Shown: positions 26,172-33,366 of the stretch, piece by piece
How positions within the stretch are numbered: the first letter of the stretch is position 1
Layout: the number at the start of each line of letters is the position of its first letter
Origin: Octadecabacter dasysiphoniae
Lineage (GTDB): Bacteria > Pseudomonadota > Alphaproteobacteria > Rhodobacterales > Rhodobacteraceae
Length of the DNA stretch: 64,000 nt
NCBI RefSeq assembly: GCF_021532615.1
Contig: NZ_JAKGAQ010000003.1
Span: 124,001-188,000 of the forward strand
Direction: 5' to 3'
Translations under genes and position numbers: made by a program
Notes under the pieces: generated by a model
Told to the model about the DNA's origin: nothing
The model's input: only the letters and a program-made list of their open reading frames with translations
Databases searched by the model: none

Positions 26172-27065
26172 ATGCGTCTTAACCATCGCCAGTTAGAGGC
26201 GTTTCGCGCCCTGATCGACACGGGCAGCGTCACAGAGGCCGCAAGCCGCCTGCATGTGACACAACCTGCGGCCAGCCGGTTGATTGCCGACCTAGAGAAG
26301 ACAATCGGCTACGCCTTGTTCTTGCGTCAAAGAAAGAGGCTGCTGCCGACGCCCGAAGCAATTGCGCTGTATGAAGAAGTCGAGAGGTCGTTCATCGGTC
26401 TTGATACAATCGCAGACGCGGCAAAAGATATTGGCAGTTTCAGACGTGGCGCGCTTCATATTGCAGGTTTACCGGCACTCGCCCTCGATTTCCTCCCGAG
26501 GGTCATTGCTCAGTTCTGCGATGACAGGCCTGACATCTCGGTCAGCCTCAAGATCCACAGTTCTCCACGTGTGTTGCAGTGCGTTGCGTCCCAACAGTTT
26601 GATATTGGCTTTGCTGAAACTGACGTCGAACATCCCTCGGTTACGTCCAAAATTCTGCATGCGGCCCCCTTCGTTGCCATTTTACCTAAAGGGCACAAAT
26701 TACTTGAAAAATCTGTCTTGTGGCCCAATGATTTCGAGGGGCAGAATTACATTTCCCTTGGATCGGACTACATATCTCGTCGAAAAATTGATGCGATATT
26801 TCTCGCCTACAATGTCCAAAGAATAATGAACATCGAATCCCAGCTGTCTATGGCCGTCGGGAACCTTGTTGCAGCTGGGGCAGGGGTATCGATTATCGAC
26901 CTCGTGACAGCCCGTTCCTTGCGCGACTATGGAATGATCGAGATTCGGCCATTCTTGCCGGAAATAGAATTTGCGTTCCGCGTCTTGCTGCCATCTCATA
27001 GACCGTTGTCACCGTTGGGTGAAACATTCCTGCAGATAGCAACCGAAGATTTAAGAAAATTCTAG
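26172..27065 (+). CDS. LysR-family transcriptional regulator
   Basis: 297 residues. An N-terminal winged helix (about 1-62: LNHRQLEAFRALIDTGSVTEAASRLHVTQPAASRLIADLE) and a LysR effector domain (about 90-295) are intact. The sequence style, including PRVIAQFCDDRPDISVSLKIHSSPRV, resembles the OccR/NocR branch that responds to opines, in line with the divergently transcribed opine-oxidase-like operon. It is transcribed away from that operon with a 123-base shared control region. The inducer is presumably the transported compound. Confidence 0.88.
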   Translation: MRLNHRQLEAFRALIDTGSVTEAASRLHVTQPAASRLIADLEKTIGYALFLRQRKRLLPTPEAIALYEEVERSFIGLDTIADAAKDIGSFRRGALHIAGLPALALDFLPRVIAQFCDDRPDISVSLKIHSSPRVLQCVASQQFDIGFAETDVEHPSVTSKILHAAPFVAILPKGHKLLEKSVLWPNDFEGQNYISLGSDYISRRKIDAIFLAYNVQRIMNIESQLSMAVGNLVAAGAGVSIIDLVTARSLRDYGMIEIRPFLPEIEFAFRVLLPSHRPLSPLGETFLQIATEDLRKF

Positions 27066-27182
27066 GCGCACCTATCCAGCCCCAATTCCATGGGCCACTT
27101 TTTGGAAATAGTTGTGGAATGAGCGGTCGCGAATTTATTGCCTGACGTGAGCGGTGGCAATTGTATTGTTTGAAGCAAGTAA

Positions 27183-28025
27183 CTAAATTCCGATGGCGTC
27201 ATATGCCGCTTCAATACTCTGGATAGAGCAGACATATGCCGCGGTTCGAAAGTCTTTCAGTTCGGGGTTCTGCGAAAGCGCTGTCGACATCCTCTCGTAG
27301 GCGTTTCGCATAACGTCTTCCAAGCCCGACCGCACCAAATCGATCTCGTTTCCGCTGCCGATTAGTTCTTGTCGAAGGTCTGGCGAAAGCTGCTTGCCTG
27401 AGATTTCTTCCATTGCATGGGTCAGCGTCATACCGCGTCGTTCCTGACGACGTCGCTCCATAAGACCAAACGGGATATGGGTCAGGTTTTTGATCCATTC
27501 GAAGTAACTGACCGCGACACCGCCTGCATTCACGAAAAGATCGGGCAGGATTGTAATGCCGCGCGAACGCAGGATTTGGTCTGCATCAAATCTGATTGGG
27601 CCATTGGCCGCCTCGACAATGAGTTTTGCCCGCACTTCGTCGACCTTGGCCATCGTAATCGCATTCTCCATTGCTGCGGGCACAAGGATATCGCACGCGA
27701 CCCAAAGACCTTCATCTTGAGTGATCGAGACCGATCCACCTGTGAAATCTTTGATACTGCCGCTGGTGATCTGATGCTGTTTGAGGGCTTCAATGTCGAT
27801 GCCAGCAGGATCATATATCGCGCCGTCATGTTCGATGACGCAGATGATTTTGGCTTTGTCGTCCTCACTCAGAAACTTGGCGGCGTGATACCCGACGTTG
27901 CCGAACCCCTGTATGGCAACCGTCATGCGGGACAGATCGCGGTTGCCATTGATGCCGTCAAAATGTGCATCGGCAAGATAGCTATGGATGGCATATTGAA
28001 CGCTGCGCCCCGTGTTGTTGGTGGG
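27183..28025 (-). pseudogene. 5'-truncated Glu/Leu-type amino-acid dehydrogenase
   Basis: The frame from ATG 27926 gives 247 residues and continues in frame, with recognisable sequence, up to codon 28025 before a stop at 28026-28028. It is the NAD(P)-binding half of a glutamate-dehydrogenase-family enzyme: TGRSVQYAI, then VAIQGFGNVGYHAAKFL, LIVEAANGPI and PDLFVNAGGVAVSYFEW. The N-terminal catalytic half with the lysine active site is missing; family members are about 410-470 residues. The break falls where the control region of the divergent dadA-like gene begins, so a deletion or rearrangement probably joined the two. Confidence 0.82.
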
Positions 28026-28120
28026 TCAAAGACGCATGGGGCAGCAGGACAGTCAACCGACCGGGGTTTCATTCTGGCACGCGCTGTGGGACGGTTTTGC
28101 GTGAAGAACGGGAGTGGGCC

Positions 28121-29362
28121 ATGAAAGTGATCGTCGTGGGCGCAGGCATCGTCGGGCTGTCTTGTGCGATCTGGTTGCAGCGGGACGGGCATGACGTAAC
28201 CATTGTCGATCGCGCTGGGCCTGCATCGGGCACGAGCCACGGTAATGCGGGCGTTTTAGCGGCGGGCGCCATTATTCCGGTTACTGTTCCGGGGCTTTTG
28301 CGAAAAGCGCCTGCGATGGTGTTGAACCGAGACGCGCCATTGTTTTTGAAGTGGTCCTATCTTCCTAAATTGCTGCCCTTTTTGGCGAAATACCTAAGCC
28401 ACGCGACGGACGCACATGTGGATCGTTACGGAACCGCGATGGGTGCCTTGATGCACGACACGTTGGACCAACACCGCCAGCTGGCAGCACAATCGCCCGC
28501 AGCGCGGTTCATCCATGATGACGACTATTGTTTCGGCTATGCGACCCGCGCGTCCTATGAGGCGGATGCCTATGGCTGGAACAAACGCAAAGCCGCCGGA
28601 TATGATTTTGAGGTGATTTCGGGGGCGGAATACGACACGCGAGACCCGTCGTTCGGGCCCGCGTTTCATACGGTCGTGGCGTGCAAGAACCACGGACGGA
28701 TTGCTGACCCCGGCGCGTATGTCAAAGCCTTGGCCGATCATTTTGTAGATCAAGGCGGTGCGTTGCAGATTGTTGAGGTGCAGGATGTGGATGTCGAGGG
28801 TGGCGTCATTTCAGGGCTGCAAACCAGTGCTGGACCCATGATCGCGGATCACATCGTCTTTGCCATGGGGCCGTGGTCAAAAGAGATCGCGCATAAGTTG
28901 GGCGTGACGGTGCCGTTCGAAAGTGAGCGGGGCTACCATTTGGAATTCATCAACCCATCCGTGATGCCGAAGGCTCCGATGATGGTGGCAAGTGGCAAGT
29001 TTGTGCTTACGCCGATGGAAGGGCGATTGCGCGCGGCGGGTGTAATCGAGTTTGGTGGTCTTGAAACAGATGCCAGCCGCGCGCCGCTTGAAATGCTGCG
29101 CCGTCAGGTCGCACAGATATTGCCAGATATGACATGCGATGACGTCGTTGAATGGATGGGGCACCGTCTGGCGCCCGCCGATAGTCTGCCGTTGATCGGG
29201 GCCAATGATAAGTCGGGCAAGAGTTATAGCGCGTTTGGGCATCAGCACGTTGGCTTGACAGGTGGTCCTAAAACGGGTCGGATCATTGCGGACCTGATAG
29301 GCGGAAGAAAGCCAAACATAGATTTGGGGGCCTTCGATCCCAGAAAATATGCTGCGCGTTGA
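28121..29362 (+). CDS. D-amino-acid dehydrogenase-like FAD oxidoreductase (DadA family)
   Basis: 413 residues from ATG 28121 with a GGGAG site. An N-terminal FAD motif (VIVVGAGIVGLSCAIWLQRDGHDVTIVDR) is followed by the GTSHGNAGVLAAG stretch and a C-terminal MGHRLAPADSLPLIG with GHQHVGLTGGPKTGRIIADLI, all typical of DadA. Such enzymes oxidise D-amino acids to keto acids and ammonia on the inner face of the membrane, giving electrons to the quinone pool. It heads a plus-strand unit with a TRAP importer and a racemase-like gene, so the imported solute is likely an unusual amino acid or hydroxyproline-like compound. Confidence 0.87.
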   Translation: MKVIVVGAGIVGLSCAIWLQRDGHDVTIVDRAGPASGTSHGNAGVLAAGAIIPVTVPGLLRKAPAMVLNRDAPLFLKWSYLPKLLPFLAKYLSHATDAHVDRYGTAMGALMHDTLDQHRQLAAQSPAARFIHDDDYCFGYATRASYEADAYGWNKRKAAGYDFEVISGAEYDTRDPSFGPAFHTVVACKNHGRIADPGAYVKALADHFVDQGGALQIVEVQDVDVEGGVISGLQTSAGPMIADHIVFAMGPWSKEIAHKLGVTVPFESERGYHLEFINPSVMPKAPMMVASGKFVLTPMEGRLRAAGVIEFGGLETDASRAPLEMLRRQVAQILPDMTCDDVVEWMGHRLAPADSLPLIGANDKSGKSYSAFGHQHVGLTGGPKTGRIIADLIGGRKPNIDLGAFDPRKYAAR

Positions 29363-29387
29363 TGCGTTGCCGTCTTGGAGGACATAA

Positions 29388-30371
29388 ATGACTTTTCTTA
29401 AAACAGTATCCGCAACTGCGTTCGGCGCATTGATGGCAACATCTGCAATCGCAGACGGCCACGCCCAATCCTGGGACATGCCGATGGCCTATGCGGCCAC
29501 AAATTTCCATTCTGAACATGGCGTGATCTTTGCAGACCTTGTGCGCGACTACACAGACGGCGCGATCGACATCACAGTCCACCCGGGCGGGTCGTTGTTT
29601 GGCGGTGGCGACATCAAGCGCGCTGTCCAGACAGGCCAAGTGCCGATCGGTGAGCGGTTCATGTCTGCACATGCCAACGAAGCGCCGCTTTTGGGGTGAG
29701 ACAACCTGCCATTCATCGCGACAAGCTATGACGACAACGAGCGTCTTTGGCAGGCAGCCCGTGACACGGTCAACGCGCAGTTGGCTGACCTTAACCTCGT
29801 CGCGCTTTATACGTGCCCATGGCCTGGTCAGGGTTTCTACTTCGATCAAGAAGTGAATTCATCGGCTGATACGCAAGGCATCAAGTTCCGCTCGTACAAT
29901 TCGGCCACGGCGACCTTTGCGGAAGAACTGGGGATGATCCCTGTGCAGATCGAAGCAGCAGAACTGAGCCAGGCGCTGGCCACTGGTGTTGCATCTGCGT
30001 TCATTTCATCGGGTTCAACTGGCTATGACCGTCAGGTGTGGGAACATCTGTCCCACTACTACAAGGTCAACGCATGGTTGCCGCGCAACTATGTGATGGT
30101 GAACACGCAAGTGTGGGACGGTCTGGACGCAGACGTTCAGGCGGGCATCCAGAAGGCCGCCGATGAGACATCCGCATCCTGTGCCGCCAAATCTGCTGAG
30201 CTGTCCGATTTCTACTTTCAAGAGCTTGAAAGCAACGGCATGACCGTTCAGGACGCTGGTCCCGAATTTCTTGCGGAGTTGGAGGCGATTGGGGCGCAGA
30301 TGACTGCCGATTGGCTTGAAACAGCCGGTGCGGACGGCCAGGCGATCCTTGACGCGTACAACGCAAACTAA
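29388..30371 (+). pseudogene. TRAP binding protein DctP with in-frame TGA stop
   Basis: One continuous 328-codon frame encodes a TRAP-type periplasmic binding protein: signal peptide MTFLKTVSATAFGALMATSAIA, HSEHGVIFADLV, HPGGSLFGGGDIKRAVQTGQV, and downstream GIKFRSYNSATATF and NTQVWDGLDADVQAGI. A TGA at 29697-29699, after APLLG and before DNLPFIATSYDD, cuts it at residue 103. The frame is unshifted on both sides, so one substitution (for example TGG to TGA) is enough. Without this protein the adjacent TRAP permease would be inactive. A recent mutation, a sequencing error or readthrough are all possible. Confidence 0.85.
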
Positions 30372-30378
30372 GATCAAA

Positions 30379-30415
30379 GGGCCAGCCTGCACACGTGTGG
30401 GCTGGCCCGTTTTTA
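30379..30415 (+). terminator. Rho-independent terminator/attenuator after dctP
   Basis: GGGCCAGCC (30379-30387) pairs perfectly with GGCTGGCCC (30400-30408), followed by GTTTTTATA. Standing between the binding-protein and permease genes, it would limit permease expression, as is common in TRAP operons. Confidence 0.85.
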
Positions 30416-30440
30416 TACTAGAAATGAGTACCTTGCATGC

Positions 30441-31115
30441 GTGACTGGTCGCCCGTCTTGGGTCTGGCTCTTTGTCCTGCCCAGCTTAGTGGGCGTTTTG
30501 TGTCTGATCGCGGGGCCACGACTTGAACGCATGTTGCGCCCGGTGTGGCGTGTATTGGACGGGGTCTACGTTGCCAGTGGCGTCATTGCCGGGTTCTTTA
30601 TGATCATGATCCTGACGCTGATTGTTGTCGGCATGGTCGCGCGCTGGACAAGTGTCGCGGTGCCGGGAACCACCGAATTTGCAGGCTACGCCATGGCCGC
30701 GACATCGTTCTTTGCGCTGTGCCATGCCTTGACGCGCGGGGCGCATATCCGCGTGTCGATTATCCTGAACACCAATGATTTTCTGCGCAAATGGCTGGAC
30801 CGGTTCGCCGTGTTCGGGGCTGCTATCATTGCCACCTATTTTGCACGCTACGCCGTGAAGGCGAATTTCTTTTCCGAAATGCTGAACGACCGCACGCAAG
30901 GGCAAGACCAACTTCCTGAATGGCTGGTCGCGTTGTTCCAGCTGGATTTCGCAGCCGTGGCGGAGGGCAGTCGCATACTGGTTTATACCCCCGTCTGGAT
31001 TCCGCAATTGGCCATGTCCATTGGTACCATTTTGCTGGCCGTTGCGCTGTGGGATACGCTGTACCGGATGCTGGTGACCGGCGTGAACCCCATTGTGTCG
31101 GAGGCCGTAGAATGA
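30441..31115 (+). CDS. TRAP transporter small permease DctQ
   Basis: 224 residues from GTG 30441; an in-frame ATG at 30531 would give 194 residues and a more usual DctQ N-terminus (MLRPVWRVLDGVYV), so the start is uncertain. Four core membrane segments are visible, with RWTSVAVPGTTEFAGYAMAATSFFALCHALTRGAHIRV in the second, the best conserved DctQ motif. It forms the inner-membrane unit with DctM encoded next, whose ATG overlaps its stop (ATGA). Confidence 0.85.
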   Translation: MTGRPSWVWLFVLPSLVGVLCLIAGPRLERMLRPVWRVLDGVYVASGVIAGFFMIMILTLIVVGMVARWTSVAVPGTTEFAGYAMAATSFFALCHALTRGAHIRVSIILNTNDFLRKWLDRFAVFGAAIIATYFARYAVKANFFSEMLNDRTQGQDQLPEWLVALFQLDFAAVAEGSRILVYTPVWIPQLAMSIGTILLAVALWDTLYRMLVTGVNPIVSEAVE

Positions 31116-32413
31116 CCGAAGCCTATGCAACAATCGTTTTCCTTCTCGTTCTGTTCACGCTGCTTGGGTCTTCTATTTGGATCGGCCTTGCCCTGATGGG
31201 CGTTGCCTTTGTCGGCATGGAGCTGTTCACCACGCGCCCGGCTGGGGATGCGATGATCACCACGATCTGGACGAGTTCATCGTCTTGGACGCTCACGGCT
31301 TTGCCGCTGTTCATCTGGATGGGTGAAATCCTTTATCGAACACGATTATCGCAAGATATGTTTCGCGGGTTGGCCCCGTGGATGCGCTGGCTGCCCGGTG
31401 GATTGCTGCACACCAATGTCGCAGGCTGTACGATATTTGCGGCTGTATCGGGGTCATCGGCGGCGACCCTTACGACTGTTGGCAAAATGTCGATCCCAGA
31501 GCTGCGCAAACGGGGCTATCCAGAATACATGATCGTGGGCACATTGGCAGGGGCGGCGACGTTGGGGCTGATGATCCCGCCGTCGCTGACACTGATCGTT
31601 TACGGCGTGTCGATCAATGAAAGCATCATTAAACTGTTTATGGCGGGCATCATTCCGGGCCTTGTGTTGGCGGCGTTGTTTATGTCCTACATCGTGGCCT
31701 GGCATTTCCTGCGCCCCGACCAGCGTCCCGAACCTGAACCAAGCATCAGCTTTGGTACGATGCTGGCCGAAAGTCGTTTTCTTATCCCTGTCTTATGCCT
31801 CGTTTTTGCGGTCATCGGATCAATGTATTTTGGCTGGGCCACTGCGACCGAAGCAGCAGCCGTCGGGGTGCTGGGGGCCCTGACGCTGGCGATGTTCCAA
31901 CGTTCGCTGAGCTTGAGCACTTTCTTTGAAAGCCTCATGGGGGCCACGCGCACATCGGCGATGATCGCGTTGATCCTGATGGGGGCGGCGTTCCTGTCGC
32001 TGTCGATGGGTTTTACCGGATTGCCCCGCGCATTGGCGGCCTACATTGATGGGTTGGATTTGTCCCCGATTACTCTCATCGCCGCGCTGACGGTGTTCTA
32101 CATCATCCTTGGCATGTTTTTGGACGGTATTTCGTCCGTTGTGCTGACCATGGCCATTGTTGAACCGATGATCCGACAAGCCGGCATCGACCCGATCTGG
32201 TTTGGTATCTTCATCGTGGTCGTTGTGGAAATGGCGCAGGTCACACCGCCCATCGGGTTTAACCTGTTCGTATTGCAGGGCATGACCCGCCACGAGATCG
32301 GCTATATCTCGAAGGTGGCGCTGCCCATGGTGGGGCTGATGTTGGTCATGATCGTGCTGCTGGTCGCATTTCCGCAATTGGCGACATGGCTGCCCGAGAA
32401 TATCAGGCAGTAG
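31112..32413 (+). CDS. TRAP transporter large permease DctM
   Basis: 433 residues from ATG 31112. About 12 membrane segments, with the family motifs AAVSGSSAATLTTVGKMSIPEL (near 110), IPPSLTLIVYGV (near 150), ATEAAAVGVLGAL (near 245) and QVTPPIGFNLFVLQG (near 375). Large TRAP subunits carry the Na+-coupled solute path. It works with DctQ and with the binding protein whose gene is interrupted upstream. The next gene begins 2 bases after its stop. Confidence 0.92.
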   Translation: MTEAYATIVFLLVLFTLLGSSIWIGLALMGVAFVGMELFTTRPAGDAMITTIWTSSSSWTLTALPLFIWMGEILYRTRLSQDMFRGLAPWMRWLPGGLLHTNVAGCTIFAAVSGSSAATLTTVGKMSIPELRKRGYPEYMIVGTLAGAATLGLMIPPSLTLIVYGVSINESIIKLFMAGIIPGLVLAALFMSYIVAWHFLRPDQRPEPEPSISFGTMLAESRFLIPVLCLVFAVIGSMYFGWATATEAAAVGVLGALTLAMFQRSLSLSTFFESLMGATRTSAMIALILMGAAFLSLSMGFTGLPRALAAYIDGLDLSPITLIAALTVFYIILGMFLDGISSVVLTMAIVEPMIRQAGIDPIWFGIFIVVVVEMAQVTPPIGFNLFVLQGMTRHEIGYISKVALPMVGLMLVMIVLLVAFPQLATWLPENIRQ

Positions 32414-32415
32414 AC

Positions 32416-33081
32416 ATGCCGCCTCTGGTCACTGTTCTACAACTCGACACCGATTTCCCACGTATTGCAGGGGATGTCGCCAGTCCGGCGACCTATCTTG
32501 GCGATATCGAGATTTTGCGGGTGTCCGGTGCCAGCGTGGGCCAGATCGTTAGCAATGATCCCGCGGCGATTCCGATTGCGCCGTTTGAAGAGGCGATTGC
32601 GCAGGCACGTGGTGATGTGATTGTCACGTCCTGCGGATTTTTGTCGTATTGGCAGGCGCATCTTTCTCAGCTGACTGACAAGCCTTTTATCAGTTCGGCG
32701 TTGGTTGCTTTGCCGGATCTGTGCGCACGCTACGCGCCCCAAGACATCCTGACCGTGACCTTTGACGCCGAAAGCCTGAACACCGCCCATTTCGGAATGT
32801 ACCAAACCGACGTCATCGGATTGCCTCGCGGTTCGCATCTACGCAAGGTCATTGCCCAAAACCTGACAGCACTAGACGCCGCCCGGGCGGGTCGCGAAAT
32901 TGGTGAGCTTGTCGCGGCCAGTCGCCAACCCCATCACAAACATATCCTGTTGGAATGCACCAATCTGCCGCCTTATAAATCCGTGCTCGCCGCACAGACG
33001 GATCTGCCGATCACAGATATTCTGACCCTTATAGAGGCCGCACGCCCGGGAACGATCAATCCTGATCATCTGAATTCTTGA
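32416..33081 (+). CDS. Aspartate/glutamate racemase-family protein
   Basis: 221 residues from ATG 32416, directly after dctM. The two catalytic-type cysteines of the Asp/Glu/hydantoin racemase superfamily are visible in VTSCGFLSYWQ (about residue 76) and LLECTNLPPY (about 184), in two pseudo-symmetric halves. Members interconvert enantiomers of amino acids or hydantoins or act as decarboxylases. Linked to a D-amino-acid dehydrogenase-like gene and an importer, it may bring both enantiomers of the imported compound into one pathway (inference). Confidence 0.72.
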   Translation: MPPLVTVLQLDTDFPRIAGDVASPATYLGDIEILRVSGASVGQIVSNDPAAIPIAPFEEAIAQARGDVIVTSCGFLSYWQAHLSQLTDKPFISSALVALPDLCARYAPQDILTVTFDAESLNTAHFGMYQTDVIGLPRGSHLRKVIAQNLTALDAARAGREIGELVAASRQPHHKHILLECTNLPPYKSVLAAQTDLPITDILTLIEAARPGTINPDHLNS

Positions 33082-33119
33082 CGGATATTGTTGTGACAAC
33101 AGATTTTGCAAAAGCCTAA

Positions 33120-33360
33120 TCAACGGATGTCAAAACGGTCCCTGTTATCAACGTGTCCGGTGCGATCTGGGGCGCCGCGACGGATCACGGGTTCTTTTAC
33201 ATCGCAAATCACGGGATCGATCCTACCCCGATAGAGCAGGTGTTTGCGGCCCCTAAGGTGCTTTTCGAATTGCCAGAGGCCGACAAAAAGGCCGTGGCCG
33301 TGGGTAAAAATCAGCGGGGCTGGCTGGCACAGGGCATGACGCGGCGGGCAGCATGGTTTT
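33120..33360 (+). pseudogene. Remnant of a 2-oxoglutarate/Fe(II) oxygenase (IPNS-like)
   Basis: About 80 codons match the N-terminal domain of isopenicillin-N-synthase-like oxygenases: VKTVPVINVSG, then AIWGAATDHGFFYIANHGI, LFELPEADKKAVAVGKNQRGWLAQGM. The loop between VSG and AIWG is shorter than usual, and the catalytic HxD...H domain is absent. The frame then runs into the 3' end of the converging flavoenzyme gene. Only a start-like GTG at 33153 exists. It is best read as a decayed gene of the dadA/TRAP unit. Confidence 0.65.
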
Positions 33361-33366
33361 CGTTGC

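Noticed and set aside
29697..29699. TGA in dctP as a selenocysteine codon
   Set aside because: TRAP binding proteins are not known selenoproteins, no convincing SECIS-like hairpin follows, and a different stop (TAG) interrupts the permease at 11.6 kb.
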